This document shows positions 45,002 through 51,482 of a stretch of 51,482 bases of DNA, in pieces. How positions within the stretch are numbered: the stretch's first letter is position 1; every line of letters begins with the position of its first letter. A model generated the notes under the pieces. The model searched no databases, was not told where the DNA came from, and worked only from the letters and a program-made list of their open reading frames with translations. This DNA comes from Winogradskyella sp. (GTDB lineage: Bacteria; Bacteroidota; Bacteroidia; Flavobacteriales; Flavobacteriaceae), in the NCBI RefSeq assembly GCF_028289625.1, contig NZ_JANQOM010000064.1, positions 1 through 51,482 of the forward strand, written 5' to 3'. A program made the translations under genes and the position numbers.

Positions 45002-45618
45002 TAATTACGTCGTATTAAATAAGCATTACGTGCATAGATAACCATTCCGAATAAATGACCAACAAATAAAACGGGATCTTCTCTGATAATAGCGTAGGTT
45101 AAAATTAAGGCAGCTCCTGTTAGGCTCAAAACCCAAAATCCCATGGGCAAAGTGGATTCTTTGTGTCTTTCGGCATGTATCCATTGATATACGAAGCGTA
45201 AGGTGAAAATAACTTGGGCAATGATTCCAAGGATTAATAACCAATAGGGTATAGCCTCATTCTTAAAGAGTAGATCGATATCGATTTTGTTATTGTTGTA
45301 ATAAAAAATAACAATTAAAATAGGGACTATAAAGAGAAAATATCGCATAAATACAGGATACTTCTGCCATTGTCCTTGTAGTTGTAAATTTCTTATGTAA
45401 ACGAAATAGGTTAAACTTTGCCCAAGCATAATGGCGAAATCTAATCGTAGATAACCATAAATAAACAAGAGAAAAGAAGCGAATAAGCTTAACGTCCAAA
45501 ATGTCGTTGGCGTAATGACTTTGCGCTGTTTTTCAGATGTTATCCATTGGATAATGAGTCGAGACGAGAATAATATCTGCGCCAAAAAACCAATGCTGTA
45601 TATAATCCAGTCTTTCAA
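45001..45618 (-). CDS. duplicated LAB_N domain membrane protein
   Basis: The 205-residue protein is two copies of the lipid A biosynthesis N-terminal (LAB_N) domain. Copy 1 at about 9-80 has FLAQILFSSRLIIQW, TTFWTLSLF, and YIRNLQL; copy 2 at about 130-202 has IIAQVIFTLRFVYQW, MGFWVLSL and YARNAYL. Each has three helices, and a single extra helix (about 88-107) lies between, a 3+1+3 plan. LAB_N belongs to the MtN3/PQ-loop group as far as known. Placed between the GT2 and GT39 genes, it may move a polyprenyl-sugar across the membrane. The next gene overlaps by one base. Confidence 0.88.
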   Translation of the reverse strand: MKDWIIYSIGFLAQILFSSRLIIQWITSEKQRKVITPTTFWTLSLFASFLLFIYGYLRLDFAIMLGQSLTYFVYIRNLQLQGQWQKYPVFMRYFLFIVPILIVIFYYNNNKIDIDLLFKNEAIPYWLLILGIIAQVIFTLRFVYQWIHAERHKESTLPMGFWVLSLTGAALILTYAIIREDPVLFVGHLFGMVIYARNAYLIRRN

Positions 45619-45644
45619 ATTGAAATTTTGATTAATAGTTTTTC

Positions 45645-45717
45645 TGTCACATTGAGCGCAGTCGAAATGCAGAAAGACATAAAGATACTAAGGTTTTCGA
45701 CTGCGCTCAAACTGACA
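45645..45717. repeat. large inverted repeat of two dispersed-repeat copies
   Basis: TTGAGCGCAGTCGAAA (45652-45667) and TTTCGACTGCGCTCAA (45695-45710) are exact reverse complements, 16 bp each, with TGTCA and TGACA one or two bases outside. The 27-base loop lies between. It fills the gap between the LAB_N and GT2 genes and could form a strong RNA hairpin. Confidence 0.88.
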
Positions 45718-45718
45718 A

Positions 45719-46435
45719 TTATTTACTGGTTTTAGCCACATCGTAGTTGATGTATTTTTTCTTCATCCATAAATACGCAAAGCAGTCCATCAATGGGCCA
45801 AGAAGACGGTTCCAAAGTCCAAATTTTGCCGTACCTGCAATTCTAGGGAAATGACGCACAGGAACTTGAATAACTCTACCATTTTGCAGCATAATCATAG
45901 CAGGTAAAAAACGATGTAAACCTCTAAACATAGGGATCCGTTTCGCATAATCGGTCTTTATAATTTTTAGTGGGCAACCAGTATCATCCATGCCATCTTT
46001 GGTAAAAGCACGCCTGATACCATTGGCTATTTTTGATGACATATTTTTCACGAACGAATCTTTACGGTCTGCACGTACGCCAGTCACTAATTCGTGTGAA
46101 TCAATGTGCTCTAAAAGCATATTGAAGTCTTCTGGAGATGTTTGTAAATCAGAATCAATATAACCAACCAACTCTGTGTCAGCATAATCAAAACCAGCTT
46201 TTATTGCTGCGCTTAGCCCTCTATTGTCTTTAAAAAGCACATATTCAAAAGCTTCATTTCGTTGGCAAATGCCTTTAATTAAAGCTTGACTATTATCCTT
46301 AGAGCCATCATTAACAAATAAAACCGATGCTGGAACCGAGGCAATTTTCAGATAATTAGAAAGTTCAGTCTCTACACGTTCAAGGTTATCCGCTTCATTA
46401 TATACAGGAACAATGATGGTTAACTTGTATTTCAT
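45719..46435 (-). CDS. GT2 family glycosyltransferase (dolichyl-phosphate mannose synthase/GtrB-like)
   Basis: ATG at 46435 gives 238 residues. The GT-A fold shows IIVPVYNEADNLERV, FVNDGSKDNS, the nucleotide/metal DxD as YIDSDLQ (Asp94, Asp96), DDTGCPLK (150-157), and RGLHRFLP (171-178), the pattern of polyprenyl-phosphate sugar transferases such as GtrB and ArnC. It has no C-terminal membrane pair, unlike GtrB, so it would be peripheral. The longer reading frame upstream of 46435 overlaps the epimerase promoter and is not used. Confidence 0.9.
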   Translation of the reverse strand: MKYKLTIIVPVYNEADNLERVETELSNYLKIASVPASVLFVNDGSKDNSQALIKGICQRNEAFEYVLFKDNRGLSAAIKAGFDYADTELVGYIDSDLQTSPEDFNMLLEHIDSHELVTGVRADRKDSFVKNMSSKIANGIRRAFTKDGMDDTGCPLKIIKTDYAKRIPMFRGLHRFLPAMIMLQNGRVIQVPVRHFPRIAGTAKFGLWNRLLGPLMDCFAYLWMKKKYINYDVAKTSK

Positions 46436-46457
46436 GTCGTTAATGGAATTTCTGGCA

Positions 46458-46465
46458 CAAAAGTA
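46458..46465 (-). promoter_or_regulatory. -7 promoter box of the GT2 gene (minus strand)
   Basis: On the minus strand this reads TACTTTTG, a fit to TAnnTTTG, 22 bases before the GT2 ATG at 46435. The 115-bp divergent gap also serves the epimerase gene, for which only a near-match (TACTTTG at about 46519-46525) is visible. Confidence 0.5.
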
Positions 46466-46550
46466 TGCTTTTTTAGTATTACAGCGAATGCATATTGCTT
46501 TAAACCTAAAAATCGCTTTACTTTGCCTTAAATCGTTTATAAACTTAACC

Positions 46551-47492
46551 ATGAATATTTTAGTCACAGGAATAGCAGGTTTTATTGGTTCTCATACCGC
46601 AGAACGTTTATTAAGCTTGGGTCATAATGTTGTTGGTGTCGATAACTTTTGTGATTATTACAGCTTAAAACTCAAGGAAATGAACGCCAAAGCTGTTGAG
46701 GAAAAAGGCGCAGAAATCATTAAGATGGATTTGCGACATCCTGAAGAATATAACCTATTATCCAAAGACTTTCATTATATTTTCCATTTTGCAGCTCAGC
46801 CAGGTATTTCTCAGACCTCTACGTTTGAGGATTATTTTACCAATAATATTATTGCTACAAAGTATCTTATTGATTTTGCTTTGGAATGTAAAGACTTAAA
46901 GTTATTCGTTAATATTGGGACATCCTCAATATATGGTTTAGAAGCGACTTATCCCGAAGATGTTATGGCAAAACCTGCATCGCACTATGGTGTTACTAAA
47001 TTGGCCGCTGAACAATTGGTGCTTCAGAAGAGTAGGGAATTTCAAATGCAAGCCTGTAGCTTACGTTTATATTCTGTGATTGGCCCAAGAGAGCGTCCTG
47101 AAAAAATGTATACCAAACTCATTGATTTAGGATTAAAGGACGAACCGTTTCCACTTTACGAGGGTAGTGATAAGCACTTAAGAAGTTTTACTTATGTTGG
47201 TGATATTGTTGATGGAATTGTAAGTGTAATAGGTAATGAGGATAACGTTGATGGTGAAATTTTTAATCTTGGTACCGAAGTAGAGCACACAACACAAGAT
47301 GGTATCGATGCTGTGGGTAAAGTTTTAGGAAAAGAAATCAAAATCGAGATAAAACCAAAACGCGCTGGTGATCAGTTGCGTACCAAAGCCAATATAGATA
47401 AAGCTAGACGCTTGTTGAACTACGATCCGCAAACCACACTTTTAGAGAGTGTACATTCTCAGGTAGAATGGTTTAAGGCAAATTGTGTGTAA
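46551..47492 (+). CDS. NAD-dependent epimerase/dehydratase (sugar nucleotide)
   Basis: ATG at 46551 gives 313 residues; earlier in-frame Met codons are in the divergent promoter. The extended SDR features are the NAD loop TGIAGFIGSH (6-15), the active-site Ser in NIGTSSIYG, and Tyr146-x3-Lys150 in HYGVTK. The start and DNFCDYYSLKLK resemble UDP-glucuronate/UDP-glucose 4-epimerase types. The enzyme probably supplies a sugar nucleotide for surface glycans. A palindrome-rich segment follows the stop. Confidence 0.88.
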   Translation: MNILVTGIAGFIGSHTAERLLSLGHNVVGVDNFCDYYSLKLKEMNAKAVEEKGAEIIKMDLRHPEEYNLLSKDFHYIFHFAAQPGISQTSTFEDYFTNNIIATKYLIDFALECKDLKLFVNIGTSSIYGLEATYPEDVMAKPASHYGVTKLAAEQLVLQKSREFQMQACSLRLYSVIGPRERPEKMYTKLIDLGLKDEPFPLYEGSDKHLRSFTYVGDIVDGIVSVIGNEDNVDGEIFNLGTEVEHTTQDGIDAVGKVLGKEIKIEIKPKRAGDQLRTKANIDKARRLLNYDPQTTLLESVHSQVEWFKANCV

Positions 47493-47505
47493 AACCCTGA
47501 AGTTT

Positions 47506-47589
47506 GTCATTCCACACTCTAGTGCTGAGCTTTTTGGAGTATGATGCGGAATCTCATAATCGTAAGATAGATTCCTGCCTTCACAGGAA
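47506..47589 (+). repeat. palindromic repeat and hairpin after the epimerase gene
   Basis: The segment starts GTCATTCC, contains GCGGAATCTC, and ends with TTCCTG-CCTTCA-CAGGAA (47572-47589), a 6-bp hairpin. It looks like a decayed copy of a flavobacterial palindromic repeat with GTCATTCC/GGAATGAC ends. No T run follows, so it is at best a weak terminator. Confidence 0.5.
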
Positions 47590-47600
47590 GACAAGTAAGG

Positions 47601-48680
47601 TTAAAGTGACAACAAATATTCCGCAGCAGCAAAGGGTGTCGTTTTACCCTCCTCAACCAATTTGATTTGCTTTTTTAATTCGATCTTAATTTTTTCTGAT
47701 TTGTAGAAATCAGACTTTAAGCGTTCTTCAATGGTTTGCAGTAACCAAAATTTATTCTGGTTGTTTCTATTTCGCTCAAAGTAATTATTTGAAGATGTCG
47801 TTTTTAAGTAGTCTTGTATTAATTCCCATATATCAGAAATACCTTCTTGTTTCAATGCACTGCATAGTGATACTTTAGGAGACCAGCCAGAGTCTTTTTC
47901 AGGATAGAGATGTAACGCCCTATTAAACTCAACTTTTGCGGATTTTGCAGCCTTAAGATTATCTCCGTCAGCTTTATTGATGACTATAGCATCTGCCATT
48001 TCTATAATACCGCGCTTAATACCTTGTAATTCATCGCCTGCTCCAGCGAGTTTCAGTAACAAAAAGAAATCGACCATACTATGTACGGCAGTTTCACTTT
48101 GTCCTACTCCAACGGTTTCAATAATAATGGTGTCAAACCCAGCCGCTTCACATAGAATAATGGTTTCTCTGGTCTTCCTGGCTACACCGCCAAGCGAATC
48201 GCCAGAAGGGGAAGGTCTTATAAATGCATTTTTGTCTTTGACTAAATCTTCCATTCGGGTTTTGTCACCAAGAATACTTCCTTTACTCAATGTACTACTT
48301 GGGTCAACGGCTAAGACTGCAACTTTTTTGTCTATGCTGGTAAGGTAACTTCCAAAGGCTTCAATAAATGTACTCTTGCCAACACCAGGAACACCTGTAA
48401 TGCCAATCCTTGTGGATTTGTTGGCATGCGGCAAGCAGGCTGTAATGATTTCATGTGCTTTTGCAGTGTGTGCCTGATTGGTACTCTCTATTAAAGTAAT
48501 CGCTCTACTTAAATCCGTAATATTTCCAGAGGTAATGCCATTTACTAAATCATCAACTGAAGGTTGCTTTTTGCGCTTGGCTTTTATGGATTCTGCAGAA
48601 TCGCTGCTAAGGGTTTTTGGTGGCTCAATACCCTCATGTTCATGCAAAGCGGATTTGTTTGTTTTTTTGTTTTCCGGCAC
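47601..48680 (-). CDS. MeaB-like methylmalonyl-CoA mutase-associated GTPase
   Basis: The 359-residue G3E-type GTPase assists assembly and protection of adenosylcobalamin-dependent methylmalonyl-CoA mutase. Motifs are the P-loop GVPGVGKS (96-103), RPSPSGDSLGGVARKTRET around 155-173, ETVGVGQSE (188-196), and NKADGD (235-240) for base recognition. A charged N-terminal extension (about 40 residues) is longer than usual. The mutase genes (mutA/mutB) are not in the window. It ends close to the repeat at 47572-47589 and follows the DUF2911 gene by 11 bp. Confidence 0.92.
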   Translation of the reverse strand: MPENKKTNKSALHEHEGIEPPKTLSSDSAESIKAKRKKQPSVDDLVNGITSGNITDLSRAITLIESTNQAHTAKAHEIITACLPHANKSTRIGITGVPGVGKSTFIEAFGSYLTSIDKKVAVLAVDPSSTLSKGSILGDKTRMEDLVKDKNAFIRPSPSGDSLGGVARKTRETIILCEAAGFDTIIIETVGVGQSETAVHSMVDFFLLLKLAGAGDELQGIKRGIIEMADAIVINKADGDNLKAAKSAKVEFNRALHLYPEKDSGWSPKVSLCSALKQEGISDIWELIQDYLKTTSSNNYFERNRNNQNKFWLLQTIEERLKSDFYKSEKIKIELKKQIKLVEEGKTTPFAAAEYLLSL

Positions 48681-48691
48681 CTAGAATAGAT

Positions 48692-49255
48692 TTAAGGTTT
48701 TGATGGATAGGTGTTCAAAGGGATTTCTATCAGCGTCTGATCCCATGCTAGAGTGAGTTTTAGATTACCGGTTTTATTGTCAAAAGCAATGGTGAACTTT
48801 TCTACAATCTCCTCTATATCTTGTACAGGCACTTCTAATTCGATAGCATCAAAATTTGGGTCCCACATGGGTTCCATCTTTTCATTGACTCCCCATTGGT
48901 ACTGTCTGGTATTGAACATTACTTTCCACGTGTCTTCCATAGGGACGGTCCATAGTGTATACTTGCCTTTCTTTAAAACCATACCGTCAATCATTAGGTC
49001 CTTATTGGTCTCAAAAGTTGTAGCCTCATTGGCGCCAGTTCTCCATACTTTGTTGTAAGGAACGAGGGCACCAAAAATATTACGGTCACGTTTAGAAGGC
49101 CTATTGTATTCTACTTCAAGCTTTAAATCATTTAAGGTAATCTTAGCCTTATCCTTCGGACTCAATCGAGGCGAAAATATATTTTCTACAAATACACAAT
49201 ATACTAGTAATCCTATAGCTATTATAGATAATAGAATGAGTAAGCGTTTTAGCAT
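48692..49255 (-). CDS. DUF2911 family protein, membrane-anchored or secreted
   Basis: ATG at 49255 gives 187 residues; a TTG three codons upstream is less likely. Residues 1-22 are a hydrophobic segment (LLILLSIIAIGLLVYCVF). The DUF2911 body holds RPSKRDRNIFG, VWRTGANEAT, GKYTLWTVP and NFDAIELEVPV. The function of the family is unknown; members are usually exported. The gene is 11 bp upstream of meaB on the same strand and divergent from the sigma factor gene. Confidence 0.85.
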   Translation of the reverse strand: MLKRLLILLSIIAIGLLVYCVFVENIFSPRLSPKDKAKITLNDLKLEVEYNRPSKRDRNIFGALVPYNKVWRTGANEATTFETNKDLMIDGMVLKKGKYTLWTVPMEDTWKVMFNTRQYQWGVNEKMEPMWDPNFDAIELEVPVQDIEEIVEKFTIAFDNKTGNLKLTLAWDQTLIEIPLNTYPSKP

Positions 49256-49497
49256 AATTATCAATCTTAGACAGTTCTAATCAGCGAATTTAGTTTAAAT
49301 TTTAAAGATAACTCAATTCATTAAATTTATAGAGCAGAACGTTTAATTTTATGTAAATCTTATAAAATTTAAGCTTTTTTGCCACACTTAAATTTTTGTG
49401 TCGTCTTTAGAGTGAAATCAACCAAAACCAATTAATCATTAGCACGTTTCAAATCCATATTGTTGAAAAATGCAAAAGGAACGATCGGCAAGCGCAA

Positions 49498-49995
49498 ATG
49501 CAATTGTACAATCAGTATTGCAATGGTATGCTTATAGTTGCCCTTCGTTTTGTGAAAGATACTATGGAAGCCGAGGATATTGTCCAAGAAGCTTTTATAA
49601 AGGCATTTTCTAAACTAGATCAATATAGAGCTGAAGTGAGTTTTGGTGCATGGTTAAAGCGTATTGTGGTTAATAGATGTATAGATGTTTTAAAATCAAA
49701 ACGACAACGTTTAATAGAATTAGAGGAACATCATTTGAATTTGGTCGATGCCGATTATGAGAGTGAGTGGCTTGTTGATGATGAAATTACGATAGACGAA
49801 GTTAAAAGTGCAATTGAAGAATTGCCAGAAAAATATAAATATGTTGTGATGCTTTATTTGGTTGAGGGTTACGACCACCAAGAGATTTCTGAAATATTGA
49901 ATATCTCAGAAGTCGCATCAAGGACACAGTTGTCTCGAGGGAAACAAAAACTGCAGTCAGCATTAAAAACAAAGAAAAATGGCACAAGATCTTAG
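49498..49995 (+). CDS. ECF RNA polymerase sigma factor (start uncertain)
   Basis: A 165-residue sigma-70 family factor of the ECF class. Region 2 has LRFVKDTMEAEDIVQEAFIKAF and WLKRIVVNRCIDVLKSK; region 4 has YVVMLYLVEGYDHQEISEIL and NISEVASRTQLSRGKQKLQ. The reading frame is open upstream to 49411, and the codons before ATG 49498 read VEKCKRNDRQAQ, the expected first helix of region 2. No ATG, GTG or TTG lies there in frame, so the true start may be an unusual codon such as ATT at 49459. The anti-sigma-like gene overlaps the end by 17 bp. Confidence 0.88.
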   Translation: MQLYNQYCNGMLIVALRFVKDTMEAEDIVQEAFIKAFSKLDQYRAEVSFGAWLKRIVVNRCIDVLKSKRQRLIELEEHHLNLVDADYESEWLVDDEITIDEVKSAIEELPEKYKYVVMLYLVEGYDHQEISEILNISEVASRTQLSRGKQKLQSALKTKKNGTRS

Positions 49996-50551
49996 AAATT
50001 TATTCGAAAAGGATTCAGAAGTACAGAGTGCAAAGATGTCGGCAGGTCACGAAGCACGCTTTTTAGAAAAGCTTGAAAAGGAACTACCGGTAGAGAAAAA
50101 GTCGAGTGGTTTTAACTTCTTGAATATTGCGGCAAGTGTAGTTGTATTGTTGGGCTTAAGCTTTGGAGCCTATCAGTTTTTTAAAGGGTCAGGAGGAGAA
50201 ATTGTTCCCGATGAGAAAAAGGTTGTGGAAAATAATATCAAATCTATGGGAGAATTTTCACCAGAGTTGAAAAAAGTAGAAGATTACTATCTAGCTAGTA
50301 TTAACCTAGAATTGTCCAAAGTGCAGTTAACGCCAGAGAATAAGGATTTGGTTGATGGCTATATCCAAAGACTTAAGGAGTTAAATGACGAGTACGAAAA
50401 GCTGACCATAGAGCTCAATGAAAACGGACCTAACTCTATCACCCTAGATGCATTAATCAATAATTTAAAGCTGCGATTGAATTTGGTGACACATCTTAAG
50501 GATAAATTAGAGGAGTTTAATGACGATTCCTTTATAGCAGAGAATGTTTAA
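49979..50551 (+). CDS. single-pass membrane protein, likely anti-sigma partner
   Basis: The 190-residue protein has about 45 cytoplasmic residues, one membrane helix (about 46-66, NFLNIAASVVVLLGLSFGAY), and a long helical charged C-terminal part. It overlaps the ECF sigma gene by 17 bp, the usual arrangement for an anti-sigma factor translated with its target. No zinc-binding HxxxCxxC motif is seen, so it would be an atypical anti-sigma. The secreted repeat-protein gene follows within 90 bp. Confidence 0.7.
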   Translation: MAQDLRNLFEKDSEVQSAKMSAGHEARFLEKLEKELPVEKKSSGFNFLNIAASVVVLLGLSFGAYQFFKGSGGEIVPDEKKVVENNIKSMGEFSPELKKVEDYYLASINLELSKVQLTPENKDLVDGYIQRLKELNDEYEKLTIELNENGPNSITLDALINNLKLRLNLVTHLKDKLEEFNDDSFIAENV

Positions 50552-50577
50552 ATAAAACAAAATAATTATAATAATCA

Positions 50578-50605
50578 ATTCGCCTTTGCCTAGGCTACGG
50601 CGAAT
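50578..50605 (+). repeat. hairpin before the repeat-protein gene
   Basis: ATTCGCC (50578-50584) pairs with GGCGAAT (50599-50605), with a smaller GCC-TA-GGC palindrome in the loop. It lies in the 90-bp gap between the membrane protein and the last gene. It has no T run, so regulation or mRNA processing is more likely than termination. Confidence 0.6.
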
Positions 50606-50641
50606 AAAGTCAAAAAACGAACAGTTAAAATTAGAAAAATT

Positions 50642-51482
50642 ATGAACACAATTAGAATTTTAGTGTTGTGCCTCCTAACTACCTTTGGTTATGCACAAAA
50701 GAAGTTAAGTAAAACGTCACAATCTATAAAGGTTAATGCGGATGTTGTAGTCGATTTAAATACCAGTTATGCGGAAATTGAAATCAGTACTTGGAATAAG
50801 GATATCGTAGAGGTTGAAGCGTACCTGGAGAGTGATGAGTTATCGGAAGAAGAATTGAAGCGAGCCCTTAAAGCGTGGAATCTTAAAGTTGAAGGTTCTG
50901 ATGATCGTGTTATCATTTCATCTAGAGGAGGTAAAGCCATTAGTAGCTTTAACGAAGGCGATTATGCTTCATTATTACGAGATTTGGAATTTGAATTAGC
51001 AGGCTTGCCAGAGATGCCAGAAATGCCTGAGATGCCAGAAATGCCAGAGATGGCAGAATTTCCAGAAATGCCAGTAATGCCTGAGATGCCAGAAATGCCG
51101 GAATTTCCTGAGTTACCAGAATTACCAGATGGTATCAGGACCATAAATTTTGATTACGACAGATATCAAAAAGACGGTGAAAAGTATCTTACGGAGTGGA
51201 GCAAACGTTATGAGAAAGAAGGAGGTGAGGAATTACGGGAAAGTATGAAAGCCTGGGCAAGGAAATTTGCTGAGTCTGGCTACCAAGAAAAAATGGAAAA
51301 ATGGGGAGAAGAGTATGGTAAGCGTTTTGAGGGTAAATGGGCCAAAGAAATGGAAGCTTGGGGCGAAAAGTTTGGTGAAGAATATGCCAAGGATATGGAA
51401 AAATGGGGAGAGGAGTTTGGCGAAAAGTTTGGTAAGGAGTGGGCCGAAAAGATGGAGGCCTGGGGAGAACGTTTTGCTGCTA
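50642..51482 (+). CDS. secreted protein with PEM tripeptide and Trp-rich repeats (3' partial)
   Basis: ATG at 50642 opens a frame of 280 codons that runs off the window. A signal peptide ends GYAQ (19). Residues 20-118 resemble the start of DUF4097-type adhesin-like proteins (NADVVVDLNTSYAEIEIST). Residues 123-161 are thirteen tripeptides of the type Pro-Glu-Met/Phe/Leu. After a linker, residues from about 218 are Trp-rich units alternating 19 and 15 residues long (MEKWGEEYGKRF, MEAWGEKFGEEY, MEKWGEEFGEKF, MEAWGERF). It is the third gene of the sigma/anti-sigma operon. Its end and length are not known. Confidence 0.85.
   Translation, partial: MNTIRILVLCLLTTFGYAQKKLSKTSQSIKVNADVVVDLNTSYAEIEISTWNKDIVEVEAYLESDELSEEELKRALKAWNLKVEGSDDRVIISSRGGKAISSFNEGDYASLLRDLEFELAGLPEMPEMPEMPEMPEMAEFPEMPVMPEMPEMPEFPELPELPDGIRTINFDYDRYQKDGEKYLTEWSKRYEKEGGEELRESMKAWARKFAESGYQEKMEKWGEEYGKRFEGKWAKEMEAWGEKFGEEYAKDMEKWGEEFGEKFGKEWAEKMEAWGERFAA
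51008..51124. repeat. 9-bp minisatellite CCAGAAATG (13 units)
   Basis: Thirteen in-frame 9-bp units, mostly CCnGAnATG, encode the PEM tripeptide run. Synonymous changes among the units (CCA/CCT/CCG, GAG/GAA) and some replacements (AEF, PVM, PEF, PEL) show it is old enough to have diverged but can still change length. Confidence 0.9.

Noticed and set aside
45026..45499. Overlapping minus-strand frames in the LAB_N region
   Set aside because: They are alternative frames of the LAB_N gene, which has clear domain repeats.
50962..51144. Minus-strand frame made of Gly-Asn-Ser-Gly-Ile repeats
   Set aside because: It is the reverse-strand reading of the PEM minisatellite and has no start context or independent support.

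Overview
The window is 51.5 kb of low-GC chromosome from a member of the Bacteroidota, most likely a marine Flavobacteriaceae. The signs are promoters with the Bacteroidota -7 box TAnnTTTG (several spaced about 19-21 bp from a TTG), a type IX secretion sorting tail on a subtilase, a bacillithiol enzyme (BshC), a DUF4295 gene beside L28 and L33, FAS1 and M16 lipoproteins, and a MeaB GTPase. No tRNA, rRNA, CRISPR array, phage, plasmid or intact insertion sequence was seen. The window starts inside an E2 acyltransferase gene and ends inside a repeat-rich secreted protein gene.

Layout. 1-3.4 kb: end of an E2 gene, an Old Yellow Enzyme and a GH13 amylase lipoprotein. 3.5-8.3 kb: exonuclease-DUF3820, FAH hydrolase, Hpt and CinA, then L28, L33, DUF4295 and FtsY. 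8.3-13 kb: an accessory block of a small membrane protein, an AraC regulator with an alpha/beta hydrolase that appears to have a Cys nucleophile, and an amidase lipoprotein. 13-22 kb: RimO, then a minus-strand run of a CrtA-like enzyme, two VOC proteins, a TfoX-like protein, a small membrane protein, and M16 and M14 peptidases. 22-32 kb: BshC, GuaA, a LysM/binding-protein fusion, OsmC, a DUF922 protease, DUF3820, PyrG and YidC. 32-36 kb: a decayed gene, a FAS1 lipoprotein, a MORN-like protein and MnmA. 36-42 kb: a T9SS subtilase, a nitronate monooxygenase, a GGCT-like protein, a coiled-coil membrane protein and a MATE pump. 42.5-47.5 kb: an envelope glycan/lipid group (small acidic protein, PAP2, GT39, duplicated LAB_N protein, GT2, sugar epimerase). 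47.6-51.5 kb: MeaB, DUF2911, then an ECF sigma factor, a membrane protein that may be its anti-sigma factor, and a secreted repeat protein.

How genes work together. The clearest units are the translation block (L28/L33/DUF4295), the M14-M16 envelope peptidase pair, the GT2 / LAB_N / GT39 set (polyprenyl-linked sugar made, possibly flipped, then transferred), and the sigma / anti-sigma / repeat-protein operon.

The least ordinary features are: (1) the secreted protein at the right edge, with thirteen Pro-Glu-Met-type tripeptides and a Trp-rich repeat of about 34 residues; (2) a family of dispersed palindromes with the core GAGCGcAGTCGAA, about eight copies all between genes, several nested inside larger inverted repeats and one in the pyrG leader; (3) a duplicated LAB_N protein with a 3+1+3 helix plan like SWEET transporters; (4) an AraC/Cys-hydrolase pair with a palindrome over its promoter. 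Most of the rest is ordinary core genome.
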